From Larix sibirica (Eukaryota > Streptophyta > Pinopsida > Pinales > Pinaceae), in contig NWUY0300101020.1 of NCBI GenBank assembly GCA_004151065.3, positions 8,789 through 20,993 on the forward strand: a stretch of 12,205 nucleotides of DNA. Direction: 5' to 3'. Below the pieces are notes generated by a model. It saw nothing but the letters and a program-made list of their open reading frames with translations. It was not told where the DNA came from and searched no databases. The translations under genes were made by a program, and so were the position numbers. Of this stretch, positions 1-8,010 are shown in pieces (within the stretch, counting starts at the first letter, position 1; each line of letters opens with the position of its first letter).

Positions 1-5
1 CCATT

Positions 6-109
6 CTCTACAAGATTCAAGTATCATAACACAAATCTTCCTAACCTCTAGAACCGCCTAACTGAATCTTCCTACTCTATAGGATTCAAGTATGATAGCA
101 CAATTCTTA
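6..109. repeat. Imperfect direct repeat, 69-bp period
   Basis: Positions 6-40 and 75-109 are related copies about 35 bp long. Both contain a shared GATTCAAGTAT core (starting at 14 and 83) within ctctA-x-GATTCAAGTAT-x-ATA-x-CACAA. Between them the shorter string AATCTTCCTA occurs at 35-44 and 65-74, so the area looks like a small decayed tandem array that may continue left of the window. No function is visible. Confidence 0.6.
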
Positions 110-110
110 T

Positions 111-1190
111 ACATATAATGACGGAGACAAAGCATCTCCCGACAAGAATTGAGCCCTGAACCCCCCCAAAAAAACCCATATGCAAATTGTTGGATGTCTG
201 CTTGTATCAGTTCCAAAAGTTGCAATCCATGATGTTGTGTCCAAAGGTTTTTGAATTCCTTTGCAGGGTGAACATACATGATCCAAACATGTTTAATCAA
301 ATAGGCATAAAGTTCACAGCCGCATGTAAAATTTCCCAAGAAAACCCCTCAAATGCAATAAAAGGGTTTATGTATCAGCAATTCAACTATGTTAACCCTA
401 CTACGCAGAAAATATTTAAGGTTTAAACTAATCATGACCACTCCATTGACAAACCAACAAAGGAAATCGATAAACACACATGTCCAAGATTTCTGTGGTT
501 GGTTTGGTTAGAGCTAGAGGAGGATAACATAGGTAATTCCTCAAGATACATGTCCAAAGACAACTATTTGTAAATTGCAGAAGACTGGATAAGATTGAAG
601 AGAAACACATACACAATAAAATACATAAAAGGAAATACGAAAAGGAAAAACACAGTAGCCACCAACAGAGTCGTCAAAACAACAATATTGAAGCCAAATC
701 AATGGCTCTTGTCCATGCCATTTATAGAGCGAAACCCTACTAAAGACCAAGACATGCATATTCATTTAAAACAAAAAACAAGTACCTGATAAGATGTCAC
801 GACGACCACAGTTGGAAGTGCGGATGCAAGTTTCTTTATTAATAGCACGATCACAGATGAGCAATCACGAACAACAACATCCACAGACAAGAATCGATGA
901 ACAGAAACACCCAGGAACAGGGAAAATCCTGGCTTCTTCAACCCAAGTTGCAGCAAATGGGAAAACGCAACAAACCACCAATGGCAGCACAGACAACAGG
1001 AGATGCATTTCTGAGCAAGAAACAACACCAACAAAAAAAGACCTTTCCAATGCAAGTCAGAAATACAGACAAGGTCAAAGACCACGGAAAGAAAAAATGG
1101 CTCTGCAAAGGGCCGCAAATTGCACAGTGAACTGCAATCAATTGAAATGACACCATAACCACGCAGCTCCATAACCACAAAATAAATGTA
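111..1190 (-). other. Non-coding, pyrimidine-rich on the minus strand; possible leader/intron
   Basis: I see no recognisable protein here. Several open frames exist on both strands, but their translations are compositionally biased (Lys/Gln/Thr-rich on plus, Phe/Val/Cys-rich on minus) and match no family I know. Read on the minus strand the sequence is T-rich like plant introns and 5' leaders. A consensus-like splice donor (CAG then GTACTT on the minus strand) lies at the 785/786 boundary. TATAAAT occurs on the minus strand at 720-726, and a telo-box string AAACCCTA sits on the plus strand at 732-739. These motifs are short and could be chance. A spliced transcript is a possibility only. Confidence 0.3.
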
Positions 1191-1655
1191 CCGGAAAGCA
1201 TAGTGAACTGCATGTCCCGTCCGACCGCCTGTCAATCGCAGAACGCTAGGGTTTTAACGAAGGGAAATGTGGGAACCAGGAGCCCTCTCTCCACTGCGAC
1301 ACCCATCCGCCATACCGCTCCTTGCTTCACCACCAAAATCCACGACCTCGCAAAATGGACAGTGAAAAGCCGAAGCCATGAGAAAAGTCGCCCATCCAGA
1401 AAACCATAAGTAGAAATTACACCCACCATACTACCGAACCCAACATTGAAGAAGACGAGGAACACCGTACTTGCAAACAATGACATTAAACCACCCACCA
1501 CCCATGCCGTGCAGGTGCAATACAAGCCGAACCAAACCGCATTTACAACAGCTGGCGAAAGAGCGTCGCCGCGTCCTGGCGCACACTGCCCCAGGACGAC
1601 GTCACCTACAAAAAAACCAATAAGAGATGAGAAAAATCACCATGTAGAAATTTAA
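1191..1655 (-). promoter_or_regulatory. GC-richer island with minus-strand telo-box; candidate promoter or 5' leader
   Basis: This stretch is clearly richer in G+C and CpG than its surroundings, and the change to AT-rich sequence at about 1650 is sharp. The minus strand carries AAACCCTA at 1247-1254, the telo-box common near transcription starts of plant housekeeping and translation-related genes. Downstream on that strand lies the T-rich region at 111-1190. Open frames through here give no recognisable protein. It could be the 5' end of a minus-strand transcript, the 5' end of a transposable element, or simply an unmethylated relic. The evidence is compositional plus one motif. Confidence 0.25.
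1572..1598. repeat. Short inverted repeat, 8-bp perfect stem
   Basis: CGTCCTGG at 1572-1579 is matched by its reverse complement CCAGGACG at 1591-1598 around an 11-nt loop. It is GC-rich in an otherwise AT-rich window and sits at the edge of the GC-richer island, just before the switch to AT-rich DNA. It could be a hairpin in a minus-strand leader or part of an element terminus. I see no terminator-type context, which would not apply in a plant anyway. Confidence 0.5.
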
Positions 1656-1732
1656 AAAAAATAATAAATAATACAACTATAAGCAAAATTTGCAAAACCT
1701 GCAATTTTTTTTTATTTGGTCTGAACTAATGC

Positions 1733-1758
1733 CCCCGACCGAATACATTATGTCGGGG
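1733..1758. repeat. Short inverted repeat, 7-bp GC-rich stem
   Basis: CCCCGAC at 1733-1739 pairs with GTCGGGG at 1752-1758 around a 12-nt AT-rich loop. It stands out because both sides are strongly AT-rich, with a nine-T run at 1705-1713 just upstream and the tandem duplication beginning at 1772. It may be the end of a small mobile element, but no partner terminus or target duplication was found. Confidence 0.5.
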
Positions 1759-1771
1759 ACATAATAAATTA

Positions 1772-2030
1772 ATAATACCTTATCAACATAAATAAATAAT
1801 GTGCATTAAACTCATAAAATAAATAGTGTCATTAACATTCAACATAATTATAAAAAGTATTATTGGAGCCGATTAGTGAATAACCAACCATGATTAACAT
1901 TCAACCATAATACCTTATCAACATAAAATAAATAATGTGCATTAAACTCATAAAATAAACAGTGTCATTAACATTCAACATAATTACAAAAAGTATTATT
2001 GGAGCCGATTAGTGAATAACCAACCATGAT
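1772..2030. repeat. Near-identical tandem duplication, unit about 123 bp
   Basis: Copy 1 spans 1772-1894 and copy 2 spans 1907-2030, separated by a short spacer whose sequence repeats a piece of the unit (taacattcaacca). By eye the copies differ by one inserted A and two T/C changes. The unit is AT-rich, shows no open frame or known motif, and contains repeated TAAA/ATAA strings. The small divergence marks a recent event compared with the heavily mutated elements downstream, consistent with replication slippage or unequal exchange. Confidence 0.92.
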
Positions 2031-2111
2031 CAACCAATATAAAATCCATGTAGCATCTCATTTCTATTGAATTCCATTTCCTTTACCTTTACATTTTCAC
2101 CGGCACATGGC

Positions 2112-2183
2112 AACCATTTCTAAATTAGGAGCTTATGAATTCCAACTAACCATTTCTAAATTAGGAGCTTATGAATTCCAACT
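2112..2183. repeat. Perfect 36-bp tandem duplication
   Basis: The 36-bp unit at 2112-2147 is repeated exactly at 2148-2183 with no spacer. It begins AACCATTTCTAAATTAGG and ends GAATTCCAACT. It lies about 80 bp beyond the larger duplication and was probably made by the same sort of slippage. No coding potential or regulatory motif is evident. Confidence 0.95.
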
Positions 2184-2472
2184 GAACTGGTGGCAATTGG
2201 TTTTCCATTACATTTTATATGTACACAAAAAATAATTGAGGAGGATGGCATAGTCTGTATTCTTTAGGAGTGAGTGTAAAAATGTGACATGTTTCTTGTT
2301 GGTGTGGTCTATATTATTGAGGAGCGACTTTCAAGTGCGACCTATTGCTATACATTTCCTTCTAGACGTACATATGTATAATGGATGGAACCAGACTGTA
2401 GAAGGTCTCGTAAAGAACCTAGGATATGGAGGAGACATGAATTAGATGGTATATGAGTGAACTCATTTGAGT
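2184..2472. other. No gene seen; possible LINE 5' untranslated region
   Basis: This 290-bp stretch has stops in all plus-strand frames and no recognised motif. It directly precedes the first codons that can be read as LINE ORF1, so part of it may be the element's 5' untranslated region. No element start or target-site duplication could be located. Confidence 0.3.
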
Positions 2473-4280
2473 GATGAGGTGGAGCTACTATTGGATCTGC
2501 ACGATGATGAGGTCTAGGCTCAGGAAGGTCTTTTCCTATTGGACATTGAATTTATTCAACTATGCAATAAACCCAAGAGCTCCAGAAAACAGACATCTAT
2601 CAGGGGCAAGTATCAGATGATGGAATTAATGAGATACGTGCAAACCTTGATGGTGGTTTTGGGAGTGCAATGCAACTGGTGTATGATACGTTTGAGAGGG
2701 AGGTGAAAAATAGTAATTCCTCGAATGTGAAGACAAATGGTTTAGTGGAAGTGGTAGAAGAGACTAATGATGGTATTCAATATCTAGAACTTTCCTGTGT
2801 AGCAGGAACTAAGGTGAATGAAACGAGAACCAAGGTGCAAGAAACACATGTGAATTCAAACCCTCATCTGGTGAAAGTCGTAAATGAGGATCCCAGTTTA
2901 GCAGCAGGGTGGAACCGAGCTATATCTTGTCAGAAAAAATCTTGGAAAGATCAAACAAATAGTCAAAAGATGGTTATGGGTAGTGATGTAGGTTTGCAGG
3001 AGGTTGCAAATCTAACCCTATTGGCATGGGTGGGGAAATTTTATTATTGGTCAATGAATAGAAAGGACATTAAAGAAAAAGTTGCAATGACATGGAAACC
3101 ATTGTTGGGATACTATCCATCGACACCAGTTCTCTTAAAAGGCTGGTATTGCTTCAAGTTTGAGACTGAGGAAGATGCTTCCAATACTTTAAGAGGGAAA
3201 TGGATAGTAGGGAAAGGTAGCCTCATGTTAAAAATATGGAACCATACTTTTGATCCAGAAACTAAGCGTATTCGATTTCTCCATACTTGGGTTCTTTTAA
3301 CTAGTTTTCTCCTTGAGTTTTGGAACTGTGAATCCTTTGAAATAATTGTGAATGAATTGGGTCATTTTTTCCATATTGAAAATCACATGCTCTATGGTGA
3401 AGACAAGCGAATGGTTCATGTTTTGGTTGAGCTAGACATTCATCAGGGGTTATTAGAGAATGTTGAAATAAATTGGCGGGGGAAGATCTATAGCAAAAAA
3501 ATGGAATACTGGGGAATCCCCTTCAAATGCACTTTATGTTGTCAAGTAGGGAATTTAAGGGATAGTTGTAGATGATAACATTTGGGGCACGATGAAAATC
3601 AAAAGGATGAATCAGTATTTTCTGGTGTGGTCACACCTGTTTCATAGATTTAATCGGAAACGAGTAATGGTGATCAAATTTTGGTGCCTTAGAAATCTTT
3701 TCCTACAGACAATATTTATTGTGAGTTGGAGCATACTTTACTAGGTAAGTTAAAAACCCTCTCCCCGAAACTGTTTAATTGTTTAAATGAATATAAAGTG
3801 GGAGCCTTGAAGAACCTAGAATTTGCAGGGTTTCAAAATAATAAAGAATTGAAAAGCAATAAAATTGTAAATAGGCCTATGGTATATAATACCGTTGAGA
3901 CAACCTCAAAGTTACCTTATAATTCCTACTCAGATAATCCTAAAATTCCCCCCTATTAATTTGAACATCTAGGTCCGATAGAACCCTAGTGTGTGGAAGG
4001 TTTTGACCCTTCGTTGAATCTATTGGTTTCGAAGGTTGTGAGACTGCATTTGGAAAATGAATTTAATACTCGAAGTGAAGGGTGTAGTGGTGTGAGAACT
4101 GATGTGGATGGTCGAGTGGGAATCTTCCTTCCAGGGGAGAAGAATTGTGATGAATTCGATAAGATGAGCATGGGTGTACTTATCGATATGGGCAAAGAGT
4201 GTTCTATGAATCCGATTGATGTAAATAATTAGGCAAATGAGGTATCATCACCACTCTCATTCCTTCTTACAAGGATATTC
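2473..4280 (+). pseudogene. LINE ORF1 pseudogene (DUF4283 plus CCHC-like zinc knuckle)
   Basis: ORF1 proteins of plant LINEs bind element RNA and act as chaperone and coat during retrotransposition. Here the best open part runs from 2571 and, from the Met at 2670, gives 301 residues ending at TGA 3573-3575. Residues ~112-196 (about 3003-3257) look like DUF4283: LLAWVGKF, GWYCFKFETEEDA, GKWIVGKGSLMLKIWN. The usual extension follows, with DKRMVHVLVELDIHQGL near residues 245-261 and EYWGIPFKC at 279-287. A knuckle C287-x2-C290-x4-N295-x4-C300 replaces the expected His with Asn. The same frame continues to 4280 with stops at 3573, 3576, 3645, 3651, 3690, 3957, 3987 and 4230, and stays readable between them. 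N-terminal codons sit in another frame (2473 to about 2570, one TAG), implying a frameshift. Non-functional. Confidence 0.85.
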
Positions 4281-4283
4281 TAA

Positions 4284-4550
4284 AAAAATTTGCTCTTTAT
4301 ATTTACTCAAGGGGTTCTAAAAAAGTTGCAAAAATGAATTTGAAGGATTATCTAGTGGGGTCAAAAAAATATGGAAAAAATGAGTAGAAAGGAGCTTTAA
4401 AAGGAGGGTTAGCCATAAATTTATCACCTGTCAAGACTAGATGAACTGTGAAGTTGATGAAGGAAAACTCCTCAAAATAGTTTCCCATAGGAAACTCTTC
4501 TAGTGGACCCAGGGAACTTAGAGATCAGAAACCCCTGGCTCAAGAAAAAA
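4284..4550 (+). other. Spacer between LINE ORF1 and ORF2
   Basis: No frame stays open across this stretch and no domain is recognisable. It probably holds the degraded C-terminal end of ORF1 plus the inter-ORF spacer of the LINE, as it lies between the last readable ORF1 codons and the ORF2 start at 4551. Confidence 0.5.
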
Positions 4551-4673
4551 ATGATAATTTTATCTTTGAACATTAGGGGTGTTTAGGGGTAGCCCAAATT
4601 TCTTTCCCTCCGTAGATTGATCAAGATGGTACGACCAGATTCTATTCTTATTCAAGAAACAATGGTTTGCGTT
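4551..4673 (+). pseudogene. LINE ORF2 fragment: N-terminus of EEP endonuclease
   Basis: In an intact LINE this is the apurinic-type endonuclease domain that nicks the target DNA, fused to reverse transcriptase. Reading from ATG 4551 gives MIILSLNIRGV, two TAG stops (4584, 4590), then SLRRLIKMVRPDSILIQET and a TGA at 4674. The N-I-R-G motif (4569-4580) and the Q-E-T motif (4653-4661, whose Glu is the metal-binding residue of the EEP fold) lie at family-like spacing, with the expected LRRLI and PDSI between them. Only about 41 codons of what is normally a domain of over 200 residues remain, and no reverse transcriptase follows. It is in the same frame as ORF1 and clearly dead. Confidence 0.8.
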
Positions 4674-4719
4674 TGAAAGATGGGGGTGATATGAACATAA
4701 CTATGTCTACCAAATAATT

Positions 4720-6407
4720 AACGAGCTAAACAAATTACAATTAATGAGTTGGAAGCAAAGATCATAGCCTTGGTGGTTAATCCCTCAGATGAAACCCAAA
4801 TCAAATCTTCAGTTCAAAAGAAGGACAATGAGATAGCTATTTTAAGAAAGCAATTGAAGATGCCTACCACAAAACCAGTGCAAACTGTTGAGTTAAAGAA
4901 AGTGCAAATGGATAAATAACAGATATATGCCAGTATGATGCAATACAGAAAAATGGTATAAGAAAGGGAAAGTAGAATCAATGAGCTCCAGCTGCAATTA
5001 ACTTCTCTGAAATTGCAAAGCACTAATCTAGCAGTTGAACGAATCCCTCAAGTAGAAGCCTCTATAGTACAAGCAGAAAATCAACCAAAGGTAGAAGTAG
5101 CATCAACTAAAAAGGAACCTGAGAGGCCAGTTACAAGCCCTGAAACAATTTATTTGATGGATGAAGACAATATAGTTTAGGAGTTTCGAAAATGCACAAC
5201 CAATTCTAGAAGAAGATGATACATATAGAAAAATCAAAGAGTTGGAGATTGAGTTGAATTAGAAAGATGAGATAATCCTAGAATTGGAAGGATTGTTCAG
5301 CAAGCAAAAGGATGATATAACTGATTTGGAAACTGATATTACTAATCTAAAGAGTCAAGTTACAAAATTGCAATTAGATGTTGAAGGAGAGCATATTTTG
5401 AGAAGAGCTACTCAGACATTGTAGGACAAAATAACTTAATGGTTTCTAAATAAGTGGGGTTACTTTGAAGTAATCCAAGATGAATTAGAGATGGCCACAT
5501 CATCCCAAGAGGAGGGAAAATCTATGGAAAAGCAATTAGGGGAAATTTTGAAGAAGACATGTCAAGTTATTGATTATCTTAACAGCAGAACCAAGAAGTA
5601 GTTGGTTGATCTTGGAATTGATAATAGAACTCAGATTATAAAAACAACTAGGCTGATGATAATGAAGCAAACTTATTTGTTGAGGATGAAAGATAATATC
5701 AAGCAGTTGACATATGATATTAGTGCTTTCAAGGGACTATTCAAAGAAGTGATGTTCATTTACAGATGATGAACCTTGGATTACCCTCTCCATGGGATGG
5801 TAATGGAGATATTTATCCCAAGGAAGATTATAAAGGCCATCTGACTCAAAAGAGAGATGAAATCAATCAAGAGGCTATAGAAGGAGAAGTCAGTGGGGCG
5901 AAACCTATGGATAGGCTTAAGTGTGGTTTTGAAATTTTGTTATCATTAAAGGGTATTTCCAGGAAGTTACGGCCAATTTCATATGAGAAAACCACCAATG
6001 TTGAGATATCACTTGAGGCCCTAAAGGCACATAGATTCCCAATGGGGAAAGAGTGGAAATCAGTGGTCCAATATCATAAACTAGTCTTGCCACCCAAAGT
6101 ACTAGCAACAAGACAGTCATCAAGGCAGTCAACAAGTCAACCATTGAGTCAAACATCATGACATCCCTCAACGCAGATTCCTGGTCATTTTTCCAATCAA
6201 CCTACTCCCCTAAATTTTATGCCACTTGGAAGACATGATAAAATCCAGTTGATGCACCAAATGAGTCAAGCAGGGATACCTCAAGTGATCCAAGCAACAA
6301 ATCAACCAGGTGGACATCTAGGTGTAAGGCTAAGTGTTTACATGAGATGCCAAACACATCATCCACGTGAAAGAGGTAAAAAGAAATGTTCACGCAAAAA
6401 GAATTAA
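4720..6407 (+). pseudogene. Decayed long coiled-coil protein (gag-like or processed gene copy)
   Basis: I do not recognise the family. The ancestral protein can be followed for about 555 codons. A first part in one frame (4743 to ~5180) has heptad-rich runs such as INELQLQLTSLKLQS and stops at 4917, 4959 and 5178. A second part one frame over (about 5200-5755) contains KIKELEIELN and DDITDLETDITNLKSQVTKL, with stops at 5260, 5422, 5437 and 5599. After a second shift the original frame resumes and stays open from 5766, crosses one TGA at 6159 and ends at TAA 6405. The last third is not coiled coil but rich in Gln, Pro, Ser and Met, with a basic tail (RGKKKCSRKKN). No protease, reverse transcriptase, integrase or zinc knuckle is seen. 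With the LTR-like sequence beyond it, a gag-like protein of a non-autonomous LTR element is plausible; a retrocopied host gene is the alternative. No introns are evident. Confidence 0.72.
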
Positions 6408-6429
6408 AAGTAAAATTCAATTAAGCAGA

Positions 6430-6780
6430 AGTGAAAATTAAAGTGAAAAGGACATATGTAGAAGACTTTTACAAGACATATGGAATCAAACAAAATTAAG
6501 TTACAAGCTAGAGGGCTATAAAAGAGTCATCGAACTCATTGTAAAAGGCTGGAAATTTTTAGAGGGACTCTATTAGTTGTTTGAGCAGATGAACCGCTTT
6601 GTCATGTATATTTTTGTCTAATATTAAGCTTGTAGAGTGCTACAAAGATGTTTTCCCTCTATATTTTGTAGATCTTCATTGTTATCATACTCTTCTATGT
6701 CCATGTATACTTCGATGAGATGTCAATAAAGCTCTAAGTAACAAAGTCACCTAGATATTGTGTCAATGATATGATATATT
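6430..6780 (+). mobile_element. LTR-like 3' flank with purine tract, TATA box and polyadenylation signal
   Basis: Just past the coiled-coil frame is a purine-rich tract (about 6431-6451, ending AAAGTGAAAAGG). Then come TATAAAA at 6517-6523 and AATAAA at 6725-6730, about 200 bp apart. A polypurine tract followed by promoter and polyadenylation signal is the layout of a plant LTR (U3, R, U5). Exact LTR ends cannot be fixed: a TG at 6457 is a possible start and a CA near 6764 a possible end. No second copy of this sequence is present in the window, so this could instead be an ordinary mRNA 3' untranslated region. Confidence 0.35.
6725..6730 (+). promoter_or_regulatory. AATAAA polyadenylation signal candidate
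   Basis: A canonical AATAAA hexamer lies in T-rich sequence about 320 bp beyond the stop of the coiled-coil pseudogene and on its strand. Its position suits the 3' end of that transcript or the R region of an LTR. The hexamer is common by chance in AT-rich DNA. Confidence 0.35.
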
Positions 6781-7229
6781 GATGAATGTTGGAATTGATT
6801 ATAGAGATTTCAAACCTTTTGACCTTTGGTCCAGTTTCAAATCTTTTATGAGATACATCATTATTTTAAGCCTTATTTTATTGTTGTTTCCATGAATGTC
6901 TTGTTGCCTAAAAACCCATAAACGAACTCATGAGTTACATGTATTTTGTTTACAACCTACTGGACTCTTTAAATCAAAGCTCAATACGTTTATGTTGTTG
7001 TTAGGTTTAGAAGATTTGTCTTGTAGGTGCCTCTTACTCCTATTTTTGTTTCCATTTGATAAATTCACCTTCATTATTATCCAAAGCATGGTTACACTCT
7101 GCAAAATTCCTCTACAATTGTTTTACATTGTCAAAATTGTTCGTAAATACTTATTCTCAAGAAAGATCAATTTTACTCAAAGTTCCATAGAGAATCAGCT
7201 CAAAAATCTATAAAAAAAAAATGAGTTAT
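6781..7229. other. No gene seen; AT-rich, ends in a 10-A run
   Basis: An open frame of 105 codons exists at 6896-7213, but its translation resembles no family and has the Leu/Phe/Cys-rich look of T-rich non-coding DNA. The stretch ends with ten A residues at 7212-7221, which could be a retrotransposition tail or simple sequence. Nothing else is supported. Confidence 0.4.
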
Positions 7230-7329
7230 GTCATGCCCTGGATAGTACTATTTCAGTCTAGTACTCCTCGGGGACTAACACTTTGTATGCTTCCTTGGCT
7301 CTAGATTTGTGGTTTGGTGATGCAAAATT

Positions 7330-8010
7330 AATAGCTTACACTCAAATAATTGCTTCTAAGTCTCACATGACATGCATATGGCCTAGAACTAACACAAAGG
7401 ACCAATAAAGGGAATTGTTGGTCTACAAGTTCAAGTTGAGAATAATTCTGATGTTTTTCATAAGATTAAAATGGTCACATATGTTATACCATGCTTTAAG
7501 TATGTAAATTAGGGACTTATTGTAGGATATAATAGGAATTGTGTCCTAAAATATCACTTATATAAATCATTTAGGAACATGTGCCCTAATAGATTCTTAT
7601 ATGACTCACAAGCAATACACATGGCCACGAACCTCCATGGAATTCATGTGAGAATGTAACCTTTCACCTATAATTATAATATAGTTAGGAATAAAACCTA
7701 GAGACAAAATGCCTAAAATTTTCCTCTAGGGATCATGAGTCATGCACATGGCCCCAAGCTACCCTAAATGCATTGTAGAGGGAATCATTGACATCTAATT
7801 AGCATACATGTACAATTGCGATATTGAGTGTATAGAATGATGAGTCTCATGCCCTAATGGGATTTTTCAATATAAAAAACCAAGGACATAAGGCCCAACT
7901 ATTTGTTTTATATCTCATGGGGCATGCAAGAGGTCCTAAAACACCACTAAGCATTATAGAGGGAAATGATTGCCTATGAGTGGCATATGGAAATAACATT
8001 GACAATTAGT
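7330..8010. repeat. Diverged, irregular tandem-like repeats
   Basis: Related strings recur at uneven spacing. CATGCATATGGCC at 7371, ATACACATGGCC at 7615, CATGCACATGGCC at 7741 and a weaker CATGCAAGAGGTCC at 7923 form one series. A second series is GTGTCCTAAAAT at 7541, GTGCCCTAATAG at 7581, ATGCCTAAAAT near 7709 and ATGCCCTAATGG near 7850. The later units also share a GTAGAGGGAATCATTG-like string (near 7776 and 7956). Units are roughly 130-240 bp and heavily mutated. This looks like an old satellite or a repeat-rich untranslated stretch of an unknown element, with no coding capacity. Confidence 0.5.

Larger units (their letters stand above)
2473..4673 (+). mobile_element. Plant LINE (non-LTR retrotransposon) remnant: ORF1 plus start of ORF2
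   Basis: The order of features is that of a plant L1-type LINE: an ORF1 with DUF4283 and a CCHC-like knuckle, a spacer of about 270 bp, then ORF2 opening with an endonuclease/exonuclease/phosphatase (EEP) domain. The reverse transcriptase, RNase H and poly-A end that should follow ORF2's endonuclease are absent; recognisable LINE sequence ends near 4673 and unrelated coiled-coil coding sequence begins by about 4720. Both reading frames carry multiple stops, so the copy is dead. Loss of the 3' side is the reverse of usual LINE 5' truncation and points to a later deletion, insertion or recombination at about 4680-4740. Family assignment comes from motif reading by eye. Confidence 0.82.

Noticed and set aside
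794-1150. 118-codon open frame on the plus strand
   Set aside because: Its Gln/Lys/Thr-rich translation is the mirror of the T-rich opposite strand and matches nothing recognisable.
762-1235. 157-codon open frame on the minus strand (longest in the left part)
   Set aside because: The translation is rich in Phe, Val, Leu and Cys as expected from T-rich non-coding DNA, has overlapping open frames on both strands, and shows no domain or family resemblance.
1232-1525. 97-codon minus-strand frame in the GC-richer island
   Set aside because: It is hydrophobic without a convincing signal or membrane protein pattern, and overlaps another open frame on the plus strand.
4814-5023. Minus-strand frame opposite the coiled-coil pseudogene
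   Set aside because: It is the antisense shadow of a Lys/Glu-rich coding strand; the plus-strand reading gives a coherent coiled coil.
5917-6171. Minus-strand frame opposite the 3' part of the coiled-coil pseudogene
   Set aside because: It is a shadow of the plus-strand frame that continues in phase across 6159 to 6407.
6896-7213. 105-codon plus-strand frame
   Set aside because: There is no domain, it has low-complexity Leu/Phe/Cys composition, and it lies in AT-rich flanking DNA.
4743-7230. AATGAGTT at 4743 and 7220 as a target-site duplication around a retrocopy ending in the 10-A run
   Set aside because: The left copy lies inside the coiled-coil coding sequence, and an 8-bp match of this composition is expected by chance.
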